Assembly: GCA_024291935.2 (NCBI GenBank)
Contig: CM044320.1
Coordinates: 47,744,001-47,808,000, forward strand
Length of the DNA: 64,000 nucleotides
Reading direction: 5' to 3'
Source of the DNA: Okapia johnstoni
Lineage: Eukaryota > Chordata > Mammalia > Artiodactyla > Giraffidae
Shown: in pieces, positions 46,426 to 56,221 of the stretch
Position numbering within the stretch: position 1 is the first letter of the stretch
How the letters are laid out: every line of letters starts with the position of its first letter
Notes under the pieces: generated by a model
The model's database searches: none
What the model was told of the DNA's origin: nothing
The model's input: only the letters and a program-made list of their open reading frames with translations
Program-made: the position numbers and the translations under genes

Positions 46426-46524
46426 ATTATATGTATACAGTAAGGACTCCCACATAGACATCTCCAACTCTGACCTATCTCCTAAGCTCTAAGATTTACA
46501 TTTTCAACTATCTATTAGACCCCA

Positions 46525-46655
46525 CACGTGTGCTAAGTCGCTTCAGTTGTGTCTGACTCTTTGTGACTCCATGGACTGTAGCCAGGCTCCTCTGTCAGTG
46601 GGATTCTCCAGGCAAGAATACTGGAGTGGGTTTCCATTTCCTTCTCCAATTAGAT
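46525..46655 (-). repeat. Bov-A monomer fragment
   Basis: Antisense monomer from cacgtgtgctaagtcgcttcagttg to tttccatttccttctcca. About 9 bp are missing at gtagccaggctcc. Confidence 0.9.
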
Positions 46656-46779
46656 CCCACACTTGTATGTATAATACCTATGTCAAACTCAATATGTCTT
46701 TAAAAAAAAAAAAAGGCTTGCGTTCCTTAGTATTTCCTATCTGTTTTTGCCTAATAGTCTAATCTCCCCAACTAGCATG

Positions 46780-47294
46780 ACCTTTCAAAAATGTGAATCA
46801 GCCCATGTGAGCCCTCCATGACATACCATCACCTTAAAATTTAAATCTTGTTGCCATGGGGTACAGCCCTCTGACCTAGCCTCTGTGTCATCTCAGCTCC
46901 AATAAGTCTACCCTTTACTCACTCTCCTCCAGCCCCTCTGCCCCACCTGCTTTTCCTAGAACCACTAAGCTCATCATAGACTCAGCCCCTTACACTTTCT
47001 CTTCCTTATGCCTAAAATTCCCTTCCCATACCTTCACATGTCTGATTCCTTCTCATCATCAGGACCCTGTTCAGTGTCATCTTCTGAAAAAGATACATTC
47101 TAATCTATCTCACTCAAGTCACTCCGATCCCCAACTGTGTTTTATTTTATTCACAGGACTAATCATATCTGAAATCCTTACTTTATTGTTTGTTTATTGT
47201 CAATTCCCCTACATCTAGAATGTCAGGGACATGAGGGTAGAAATTTTGCTTAACTTGTTTACTGTAAGAGTTCAGAACAGTGCTTGGCACATAG
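46780..47294 (+). repeat. L2 LINE 3' region, left part
   Basis: Sense L2: ccatgacataccatcaccttaaa, ccttatgcctaaaattcccttccc and cagggacatgagggtagaaattttgcttaacttgtttactg, then gaacagtgcttggcacatag. The expected next bases (taggcactcaataaatg type) are absent here and reappear at 51593, so a later insertion split the element. Confidence 0.85.
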
Positions 47295-47408
47295 CCTTTG
47301 ACTATGTGGATCACAACAAACTGTGGAAAATTCTTAAAGAGATGAGAATACCAGACCACTTTACCTGCCTTCTAAGAAACATGTATGCAGATCAAGAAGC
47401 AACAGATA
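47295..47408 (+). mobile_element. BovB reverse-transcriptase fragment
   Basis: The translated + strand reads as BovB RT (FDYVDHNKLWKILKEM, then [19 protein letters not shown]), lying before the YADD catalytic motif. It stops abruptly at the boundary with the CCT5 retrocopy. Its left edge is the L2 target site. Confidence 0.9.
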
Positions 47409-47419
47409 ACCCTGAAGAG

Positions 47420-49170
47420 GAAAGTGGGCTCTGGGTTCTGGTGTAGTCTCCACTGGTTGAGGGAGAGTAACTCTTGCTACTGCATCATGAGGTCCATGGG
47501 GACCCTCGACTTTGACAAATACAGTGATCCTTTCCTCATCATCAAGGATCAGGACTACAAGTCTCATCTTATGGTACTTGAGGCCCTCAAATCTCATATA
47601 ATGGCAGCAAAGCCTGTAGCAAATACAATGAAAGCATCACTTGGACCAAATGGGCTTGATAAGGTAATAGTGAATAAGTATGGCAACGTGACTGTGACCA
47701 GTGATAGTGCCACCCTCTTAAGCACGATGGATGTTGACCATCACCAAGCTGATGGCTGAACTGTTCAAATCACAGAATGATGAGATTGGAGATGGAGCCA
47801 CAGGAGTGGTCGTCCTGTTGGAAAAGGCTGAACAGCTGCTGGACCTCCACATTCACCCAATAAGGATCACCAACGGCCAGGAGCAGACCGCCCACATCAC
47901 TACTGAGGACCTGAGCAAGATCAACGACAGTGTCCTCGTCGATATTAAGAACACTGAGCCCCTGATCCAGACAGCGAAGACCATGCTGGGCTCCAAAGTA
48001 ATTAACAGCTGTCACTGACAAATGGCCGAGATCACCGTGAACGCCATCCTCACGGTGGCCAACATGCAGCATAGGGACATTGACTTCCACCACATCAAGG
48101 TAGAAGGCAAGGTGGGTGGGTGGCTGAAGGACACCAAGTTGATCAAGGGCTTGATCGTGGACAAGGACTTCAGTCAACCACAGATGCCCAAGCAAGTGGA
48201 AGATGCTAAGTTTGCAATCCTCACATGTTCATTTGAGCCACCAAAACCAAAGATGAAGCATAAGCTGGATGTGACATCTGTGGAAGATTGTAAAGCCCTT
48301 CAGAAGTACAAAAAGGAAAAATTTGAAGAGATGATCCAGCAAATTAAAGAAACTGGTGCTAACCTAGCTATTTGCCAGTGGGGCTTTGATGGTGAAGCTA
48401 ATCATTTACTTCTCCAGAATAACCTGCTGGTGGTTCACTAGGTTGGAGGATCTGAAACTGAGTTGATCGCCATCGCCACAGGTGGCCACATCATCCCTAG
48501 GTTCTCAGAGCTCACAGCTGAGGAGCTGGGCTTTACAGGTCTTGTGAAAGAGATCTTGTTTAGGACCACCAAAGACAAGATGTTGGTCATAGAGCAGTGT
48601 AAGAACTCCAGAGTCGTCACCATTTTCATCAGAGGAGGAAATAAGAGATCATCGAGGAGGCCAAGCGTTCCTGTCATGACACTCTGTGTGTCATCGGCAA
48701 CCTCATCTGGGACAACCGCATGGTGTATTGCAGGGGCGCTGCCGAGATCACCTGCGCCCCAGTGGTCAGCCAGGAGGCCAACTAGTGCCCGGCCCTGGAG
48801 AGGTACACCATGCACGCCTTTGCTGGGGGACTTGTGGTCATCCCCACGGCGCTCGCGGAGAACAGCAGCATGAACCCCATCCAGACCATGACTGAGGTCC
48901 AGGCCAGACACGTGAAGGAGGTGAACACCGCCCTCGGGATCGGCTGTCTGCACAAGAGGACCAATGATATGAAACATCAACATGTCATAGAAACCTCGAT
49001 CGGCAAAAAGCAGCAGATCTCTCTTGTAACACAAATGGTTAGAATGACTTTGAAGATTGAAGACATCCATAAGCCTGGAGAATCTGAACAGTAAAGACAG
49101 AATTTAGAATAAAATGAGGAGTAAGATCCACTACTGAGACTAAATAAATGGGCGTCTTGTGCTGCATCTT
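47420..49170 (+). pseudogene. CCT5: CCT5 processed pseudogene (TRiC/CCT subunit epsilon)
   Basis: An intronless, near full-length retrocopy of the cytosolic chaperonin subunit epsilon. In the intact complex this subunit binds ATP and helps fold actin and tubulin. The start codon lies at 47487 after about 65 bp of 5' UTR. Conserved parts are readable in order: [19 protein letters not shown] with [19 protein letters not shown], the KVEGKVGG region, [52 protein letters not shown] and the C-terminal KPGES, with the terminal stop at 49092. It is dead: about 5 nt are deleted near 47741 (frameshift), 12 nt are lost in frame near 47815 (removing the AGAL of the ATP-binding motif), stops lie at 48016 (TGA), 48439 (TAG) and 48783 (TAG), and 1 nt is deleted near 48643. 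A 3' UTR with AATAAA-type signals follows, but no poly-A tail is visible before BovB begins at 49172. Confidence 0.96.
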
Positions 49171-49171
49171 A

Positions 49172-50724
49172 GTTCAGTTCAATTCAGTCGCTCAGTTGTG
49201 TCCCACTTTTTGCGACCCCATGAACCGCAACACACCAGGCCTCCCTGTCCATCACCAACTCCCGGAGTCCACTCAAATCCATGTCCATTGAGTCGGTGAT
49301 TCCATCCAACCATCTCATCCTCTGTCATCCCCTTCTCCTCCTGCCCTCAATCTTTCCCAGCATGTGGGTCTTTTCAAATGAGTCAGCTCTTCGAATCAGG
49401 TGGCCAAAGTATTGGAGTTTCAGCTTCGACAACAGTCCTTCCAGTGAACACCCAGCACTGATCTTTAGGATGGACTGGTTGGATCTCCTTGCAGTCCTAG
49501 GGACTCTCAAGAGTCTTCTCCAACAACATAGTTCAAAAGCATCAATTCTTCTGCACTCAGCTTTCTTTATAGTCCAACTCTCACATCCATACACGACCAC
49601 TGGGAAAACCATCGCCTTGACTAGACAGACCTTTGTTGGCAAAGTAATGTCTCTGCTTTTTAATATGCTGTCTAGGTTGACCATAACCTTCCTTCCAAGG
49701 AGTAAGCGTCTTTTAATTTCACGGCTGAAAGCACCATCTGCAGTGATTTTGGAGCCCAAGAAAATAAAGTCAGCCACTGTTTCCACTGTTCCCCATCTAT
49801 TTGCCATGAAATGATGGGACCGGATGCCATGATCTTAGTTTTCTGAATGTTGAGCTTTAAGCCAACTTTTTCACTCTCCTCTTTCACTTTCATCAAGAGG
49901 CTCTTTAGTTCTTCTTCACTTTCTGCCATAAGGGTGGTGTCATCTGCATATCTGAGGTTATTGATACTTCTCCCAGAAATCTTGATTCCAGCTTGTGCTT
50001 CCTCCAGCCCAGAGTTTCTCATGATGTACTCTGCGTATAAGTTAAATAAGCAGGGTGACAATATACAGCCTTGACGTACTCCTTTTCCTATTTGGAACCA
50101 ATCTGTTGTTCCATGTCCAGTTCTAACTGTTGCTTCCTGACCTGCATACAGGTTTCTCAAGAGACAGGTCAGGTGGTCTGGTATTCCCATCTCTTTCAGA
50201 ATTTTCCACAGTTTATTGTGATCCACACAGTCAAAGGCTTTGACATAGTCGATAAAGCAGAAATGGATGTTTTTCTGAAACTCTCTTGCTTTTTTGATGA
50301 TCCAGCAGATATTGGCAATTTGATCTCTCATTCCTCTGCCTTTTCTAAAACCAGCTTGAACATCTGGAAGTTCACGGTTCACATATTGCTGAAGTCTGGC
50401 TTGGAGAATTTTGAGCATTACTTTACTAGCCTGTGAGACGAGTGCAATTGTATGGTAGTTTGAGCATTCTTTAGCATTGCCTTTCTTTGGGATTGGAATG
50501 AAAACTGACCTTTTCCAGTCCTGTGGCCACTCCTGAGTTTTCCAGATTTGCTAGCATATTGAGTACAGCACTTTCACAGCATCATCCTTCAGGATTTGAA
50601 ATAGCTCAACTGGAATTTCATCACCTCCACTAGCTTTGTTCATAGTGATGCTTTCTAAGGCTCACTTGACTTCACATTCCAGGATGTCTGGCTCTAGGTG
50701 AGTGATCACACCATCGTGATTATC
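49172..50724 (-). mobile_element. BovB LINE, 5'-truncated, with RT domain
   Basis: The longest BovB copy in the window. On the minus strand it encodes, in order, the RT region with QAGFRKGRGMRDQI, FIDYVKAFDCVDHNKLW, GVRQGCILSPCLFNLY and the catalytic YADDTTLMAES motif, then LGSKITADG, CESWTIKKAE and the ELCCWRRLLRVP C-terminal block. The 3' end is at the left, with the (TTCAG/TTCAA)n tail next to the CCT5 3' end. One frame of 248 codons (49672-50418) survives, with a second of 160 codons (49325-49807) in another frame, so a frameshift near 49700-49800 disables it. The upstream endonuclease domain is absent. Confidence 0.96.
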
Positions 50725-51584
50725 TGGTCCCATCACTTCATGGCAAATAGATGGGGAAACAATGGAAACAGTGACAAACTTTATTTTCTTGGGCTCCAAA
50801 ATCACTGCAGATGGTGACTTCAGCCATGAAATTAAAAGATGCTTGATCCTTAGAAGAAAAGCTATGACAAACTTAGATAGCATATTAAAAAGCAGAGACA
50901 TTAGTTTACCAATAAAGGTCCGTCTAGTCAAAGCTATGTTTTTTCCAGTAGTCATGTATGGATGTGAGAGTTGAACCATAAAGAAAGGTGTGAAGAGAAA
51001 GTCACTCAGTCGTGTTTGACTCTTTGTGACCCCATGGACTGTAGCCCTGTCCTCTGTGCTTGGAATTCTCCAGGCAAGAACACTGGAGTGGGTTGCCATT
51101 TCCTTCTCCAGGAGATCTTCCTGACCCAGGAATCGAACCCAGGTCTCCCTCATTTCAGGCAGACTCTTTACTGACTGAGCCCATAAAGAAAGTTCAGCAG
51201 CAAAGAATTGATGCTTTTAAACTGTGGTGTTGGAGAACACTCTTGAGAGTCCCTTGGACTGCAAGGAGATCCAATCAATCCATCCTAAAGGAAATCAGCC
51301 CTGAATATTCATTGGAAGGACTGATGCTGAAGCTGAAACTCCAATACTTAGGCCACCTGATTCGAAGAACCAACTCATTGGTAAAGACCCTTATGCTGGG
51401 AAAGATTGAAGATGGGAGGAGAAGGGGATAACAGAGGATGAGATGATTGTATGGCATCACCAACTTAATGGAAATGAGTCTGAGCAAACTCCAGGAGTTG
51501 GTGATGGACAGAGAAGCCTGGCATGCTGCAGTCCATGGGATTGCAAACAGTCAGGCAAGACTGAGTGACTGAACCTACTGACTA
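50725..51584 (+). mobile_element. BovB LINE 3' half, split by a Bov-tA
   Basis: Sense BovB starting at GGTCCCATCACTTCATGGC, with FIFLGSKITADGDF, SILKSRDISL and MYGCES, an interruption by a SINE, then FKLWCWRTLLRVP and the terminal gagttggtgatggacagag to gactgagtgactgaac. It abuts the BovB (-) copy head to head at 50724/50725. The element's right end is followed by GCACATAG, matching the L2 target. Confidence 0.95.
50988..51180 (-). repeat. Bov-tA SINE inserted in the BovB
   Basis: Antisense Bov-tA whose head end (gactgagc) is slightly short. The exact 12-mer CCATAAAGAAAG flanks it at 50976-50987 and 51181-51192, so the insertion is mapped to the base. Confidence 0.97.
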
Positions 51585-51645
51585 GCACATAGTAGGCATA
51601 CTGCTTGGAATGAATGAATGAATGTTCAATAAACCATACAAATTG
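51585..51645 (+). repeat. L2 LINE 3' end, right part
   Basis: GCACATAGTAGGCATactgcttggaatgaatgaatgaatg completes the L2 interrupted at 47294. GCACATAG is present on both sides of the 4.3-kb composite. Confidence 0.85.
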
Positions 51646-51922
51646 TATGGTAGTTCTAAGAAAGGTTTATGACCAGACTGTACTCTTCTGAAAGTAAAGA
51701 ACTGCTCTTGGCGCCAGTAGCCATCAGCTTTGTAAGCAAATGTTTAGATTTAGAACTAATGCATCCATACAGGCTTGCTTAGGCTACCAGTTGTATAGTC
51801 TGTATTAAGTATTAGCTAGCAAATCAAGTATGTATCATTTTACACTATCTGCAGAATCTTTGAGTACTGGATAAAACACTTCCTTTGACAAGTAGACTAT
51901 GACCTGAAATAATTATGTACAT

Positions 51923-51953
<31 letters not shown>

Positions 51954-53058
51954 CATATATGTATGTACATATGTATATAATTACCAACCAGCCCTGACAA
52001 GGTGCAGAAAACAACCAAAGCTGGAATTGAATGGCTGTCCTTCTTTCTCCTTCTTTACTCTCTCTCTCTTCTTTTCAAGAGTAGAGCTTTTTGGAAAAGA
52101 AGCATTATATGAATTCAAAGCATTATCTTATCAAATCCCCATAATTATTTTAACCATGTGGAGTAATCTATGCACAGCCAGTGATTAAGCTGTGCCACAA
52201 TTAAAACAATATCGTGAAACTAATTACAAAGAGCTAGACAGACTGTGCTATCTTTCTGCTTGGTGTCCGAATGTTACATAGAAGAATGTAATTCAACTCT
52301 GCAGACACCATCAAAATCTTCCAACAAACTTTTAAATCCCTGGCTGTCTAAGGCGTGGGTGGCGTCAGGGAAGGATGGGGAATTACAGAGGAATAGGAAA
52401 CAATCCTGAATGAAGCTCCAGCTTTTAGATAAGCCTTTCATCATAAGAGGAGAAAATAATTTAAAAAGGATTCCTACAAAAGTATTTTTTCCCTCTTCAT
52501 AAAAACTGTGTAATCAGAAAGCCAGATAGTTTGGCCAGACTACAGAAGCTATCTAGAAGTCAGAAAGACCTGGCTGATACATTCCCATTCAGACTGAAGT
52601 TACAATTATTTTCCTAGTCAGAGCAGGTGCGGGAAGAAGCAGGAGTCCAAGGGACAATGTTAAATTCATCATTTCACAGTTTTTCACACAAGGCCAATGG
52701 CATGAGTAAAATACTTTACATGTACACATCCCTCTGTTAACAAATGATCTAAGTGTTGTTTTCATTCATATTATCGTTATTGTTCTTCTGAACTAATGCT
52801 AGGAGATGCAGCCTATAACTCCATGGGCTAAATGGCAAAAGGAAAAGCACCAACGTGAAAAATCTGGTCAATCACTAGCACGTGGCTACAAAATCACCTA
52901 AATTGTTGTTTGTTTGTTTGTTTGTTTTTTACCTCAGTTCAAGGCCACTCTGACAAAACCATACAAATAGAATCACTCTGTGGGGTTATTCAAGAGAATG
53001 GGAGAATAAAATTCGGTAGAAGACAAGTGTCAGGGCTTCCTTTAAATCAGCTTGTCCT
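51646..53058. other. Unassigned sequence with a (CA)n tract
   Basis: Apart from (AC)n at about 51921-51946 followed by tatatacatatatgtatgtac, and a (GTTT)n run at about 52906-52930, nothing is recognised. Confidence 0.45.
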
Positions 53059-53059
53059 G

Positions 53060-53226
53060 GACCTACAGCATCCGCACTGTTTGGAAACCAGTTAGAAATG
53101 CAACTTCCAGAATCCTAACCCAGACCTCCTGACACAGAAATTCTGGAGGTGGGGGCCAGAAGTCTGGTTCTTAACAAGGCCTCCTGATGATTCTCAAACC
53201 TGCTCAAGCTTAAAAGTCACTGCTTT
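53060..53226 (+). repeat. MER5A-like hAT element
   Basis: Shows cagaatcctaacccagacctcctgacacagaaattctggaggtgggggcc and ends tcctgatgattctcaaacctgctcaagcttaaaagtcactgc, in MER5A order. Confidence 0.78.
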
Positions 53227-53232
53227 AAAAAA

Positions 53233-53406
53233 AAAATTTGTTGTTGTGTTCAGCCACTCAGTCATGTCCAACTCTTTGTGACCCCATGGACTGCAGCACG
53301 CCAGGCTCCCCTGTCTTTCACCGTCTCCCAGAGCTTTCCCAAACTCATGTCCATTGAATCGGTGATGCCATCCAACCATCTCATCCTCTGTCATGCCCTT
53401 CTCCGC
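53233..53406 (-). repeat. BovB LINE 3' end, antisense
   Basis: From gttgtgttcagccactcagtc to ccatccaaccatctcatcctctgtcatgccc. CTTTAAAAAA repeats on both sides (from 53223 and from 53407), consistent with insertion into the A-rich tail of the neighbouring CHR SINE. Confidence 0.92.
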
Positions 53407-53410
53407 CTTT

Positions 53411-54166
53411 AAAAAATTTTTATTTATTTATGCGTTAATATTTATGGCTGTGCTGGTTCTTCATTGCAGTGTTCAGGTGTAGGGGAAGAGCAAATTAGCC
53501 AAGATGGCATGGTCAGGCTCTCTCACCCCACAGTCCCTTGTTCTTGCCCCATGATTTAGAAATAATGATTATGTAACAGCTGAGATCACTTATAACATTG
53601 CACATGTGTGTCACAAGGTACTCGCTTGGTCACAGGCTACTTTTACTAAGTGAGTTCCATGTAGAAAGTGGCGGTATTTACTGCTGCATCACGGCTGTGT
53701 GTGTTGGGTCAACCACGAGAGGAGAGAATATAGAGTGTCTACTGCTACGGCTGCTGCATCAGCCAAGAGGGAATACTGTTATGGTTGCTGCACCAGCCAG
53801 CAGAGAATAAACGTGTCTGCAGTTCCTACTGTTCCTTGAATTTTCTTCCAGCATCCCTGCTTGCACCTTATCTACCGTAGGTCCAACGAATGGTGCAGTG
53901 TGAACAGCAAGGCCACTGGCGTCACGAACAGGATCAGTGATACATCAGGCTTCTCATTGCAGTGGCTTCTCTTGCTGTGGAGCACAGGTGCTAGGGCATG
54001 TGGGCTTCAGTAGTTGTACCTCCTGGGCTCTAGAGCACAGTCTTCAGTAGTTGTGGAGCACGGGCTGAATTGCTCTGTGGCATGTGGAATCTTCCTGGCC
54101 CAGGGATTGAACTGCCTGCCTGTACTGGCAGGCAGTTTCTTTACCACTGAGCCACCAGGGAAGCCC
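53411..54166 (-). repeat. CHR-type SINE, antisense, split by an LTR element
   Basis: Left piece 53411-53477 is the tail side (tttttatttatttatgcg, tatggctgtgctggttcttcattgcagtg). Right piece 53945-54166 is the body and tRNA-like head (cttctcattgcagtggcttctc, cttcagtagttgtggagcacgggc, gagccaccagggaagccc). Confidence 0.9.
53478..53944 (+). mobile_element. LTR-like insertion (467 bp) with 5-bp target duplication
   Basis: The insert starts TGTAGGGG, ends GATACA, and is flanked by TCAGG at 53473-53477 and 53945-53949; the next outward base differs (T versus A). TG...CA ends, a 5-bp duplication and an AATAAA at 53806 are features of a retroviral-type LTR. Near its right end, at 53917-53933, it also carries TGGCGTCACGAACAGGA, which resembles the primer-binding site for tRNA-Lys used by class II retroviruses. 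A clean solo LTR should not contain one. No coding sequence is present. Confidence 0.7.
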
Positions 54167-54195
54167 ATCACTGCCTTTTTGTTATTATTCTTGTT

Positions 54196-55040
54196 CAGCT
54201 CAGTTCAGTTCAGTCGCTCAGTTGTGTCCGACTCTTTGCAACCCCATGGATTGCAGCACGCCAGGCCTCCCTGTCCATCACCAACTCCTGGGGTTTGTTC
54301 AAACTCATGTCCATTGAGTCAGCGATGCCAACAAACCATCTCTCCTCTCTCCTCATCCATCCTCTTCTCCTTCTGCCTTCAATCTTTCCCAGCATCAGGG
54401 TCTTTTCAAATGATTCAGCTCTTCGAATCAGTGGCCAAAGTTTTGGAGTTTCAGCTTCAACATCAGTCCTTCCAATGAATATTCAGGACTGATCTCCTTT
54501 AGGATGGACTGGTTGGATCTCCTTGCAATCCAAGGGACTCTCAAGAGTCTTCTCCAACACCACAGTTCAAAAGCATCAATTCTTTAGTGCTCAGCTTTCT
54601 TTATAGTCCAACTCTCACATCCATATATGACTACTGGAAAAACCATAGCCTTCATTAGATGGACCTTTGTTGGCAAAGTAATGTCTCTGCTTTTTAATAT
54701 GCTGTCTAGGTTGGCCATAACTTTCCTTTCAAGGAGTAAGTGTCTTTTAATTTCATGGCTGCAGTCAACATCTGCAGTGATTTTAGAGCCCCCAAAAATA
54801 AAGTCTGCCACTGTTTCCCCATCTATTTGCCATGAAGTGATGGGACCAGATGCCATGATCTTAGTTTTCTGAATTTTGAGCTTTAAGCCAACTTTTTCAC
54901 TCTCCTTTTTCACTTTCATCAAGAGACTCTTTAGTTCTTCTTCGCCTTCTGCCATAAGGGCGGTGTCATCTGCATATCTGAGTTTATTGCTATTTCTCCC
55001 AGAAATCTTGATTCCAGCTTGTACTTCATCCAGCCCAGCT
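54196..55040 (-). mobile_element. BovB LINE, 5'-truncated
   Basis: Minus strand: RT end with the YADDTALMAEGEEEL motif, then FGGSKITAD, SRDITLPTKVHL and CESWTIKKAEH, in one frame of 154 codons (54584-55048). A TAA-type stop and a frame change then separate it from the C-terminal part at 54210-54395. The 3' end at the left carries (TTCAG)n. Confidence 0.95.
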
Positions 55041-55570
55041 TTTTTCATAGCCTCCAGGCCTCCCTTTCTACTCTAAACCTGACCTTCCCACATGCTAGAT
55101 GTGTGAATAAAAATACAAATAAAGTGCCAGTTAAACTCTCCTCTATATCTGGAGAGAGTAGTTTAGGTACACCCCCCTACAAAACCAAATCACTGAAGGA
55201 GAATTAGATTTCACATCCTTTCACCAGGCAGATCTATGTTTTTAGGAAAAAATAATTTATAAGATTACACATTGGATGTTATTAACAGAAGTAAATTGCA
55301 GGCTCTTTGATTTCTAGTCATCTTGAATGTCCTTCAATACCTGGCACTAACACTTTGGCTGTATTGACAATCTATACATATTTGTTCAGATGAATGAAGT
55401 AATATTTTTAACCGACTTCATGAAAGGTGGTTATCTTCACTTCTGTTTTCTCTCCACTGTCTTCCAGAGCACTGTCTCACCTATCCACATACACCATACC
55501 AAATAGAAAGAAATGGCCATTACCAGGTTCCCCGACTTAAAAGTCAGACCTTCTCAGAAAGGCATGAACT
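55041..55570. other. Unassigned sequence
   Basis: No recognisable gene or repeat. Confidence 0.4.
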
Positions 55571-55574
55571 TCAT

Positions 55575-55765
55575 TCATTCACAGTTCTGTTCATTCAACA
55601 AATGTTCACAGTGCATCTGTCACATGTCAGGCATAGGGCTAGAAACTACATAAAAATGCACACAGGTGTGACATCACCCTATACCTGGGAGTATACAGTT
55701 TAGTAGAAGGCAACACATATGAATAACTAAGCCCAGAAGGAGATGCTAGTTGCTATGATGAAAGT
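55575..55765 (-). repeat. L2 3' region, antisense
   Basis: ttcattcaacaaatgttcacagtgcatctgtcacatgtcaggcatagggctagaaactac, then agtatacagtttagtagaaggcaac, is the reverse-complement order of an L2 3' end. Confidence 0.75.
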
Positions 55766-55926
55766 GAGCATAGGATATGATATAAGACAAGAGGGTATAT
55801 TCAAGTCTACTTCTGAGAGTTCAAAGGGGTATCTAGTAGCATTGGGCCTGAATATACTCTGCACATCCTCCTAACCCAGTACCAGCAACTAAGTCAACTC
55901 TGCAGAGATTAAAATTTTATTCTGAG

Positions 55927-56211
55927 GATTCCTGGTGGTCTAGTGGTTAAGAATCCACCTGCCAATGCAGGGGACACAAGTTCTGGTCCGGGAAGATCCC
56001 ACATGCCACCTGGCAACTAAGACCATGCACCACAACCACTGAGCCCACATGCCTAAAGCCTGTACTCTGCAACAAGAGAAGCCACCACACTGAGAAGCCC
56101 ATGCACCACAATAAAGAGTAACCCATACTTGTCACAACTAGAGAAAGTCCGTGCCCAGCAATGAAGATCCAAGTCAGCCAAAAATAAATAAATAAATCTT
56201 AGGAAAAAAAG
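55927..56211 (+). repeat. CHR-type tRNA-derived SINE
   Basis: Head gattcctggtggtctagtggttaagaatcc, body aactaagaccatgcaccacaacc and cacaactagagaaagtccgtgcc, tail aaaataaataaataaa. TTATTCTGAG (55917) and TTATTTTGAG (56212) form a one-mismatch target duplication. Confidence 0.94.
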
Positions 56212-56221
56212 TTATTTTGAG

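Noticed and set aside
47385..49094. CCT5 as a functional gene
   Set aside because: Three in-frame stops and two frameshifts break the frame, and there are no introns. It is a processed pseudogene.
49281..49814. 177-codon plus-strand open frame
   Set aside because: It is the antisense of the BovB C-terminal region. The same antisense frame appears over other BovB copies (27092-27727, 211 codons; 58278-58559), so it is a shadow of the repeat.
51060..51431. 123-codon plus-strand frame as a novel protein
   Set aside because: It runs from the Bov-tA translation into BovB C-terminal sequence across the target duplication at 51181. It is a chimaeric artefact of the insertion.
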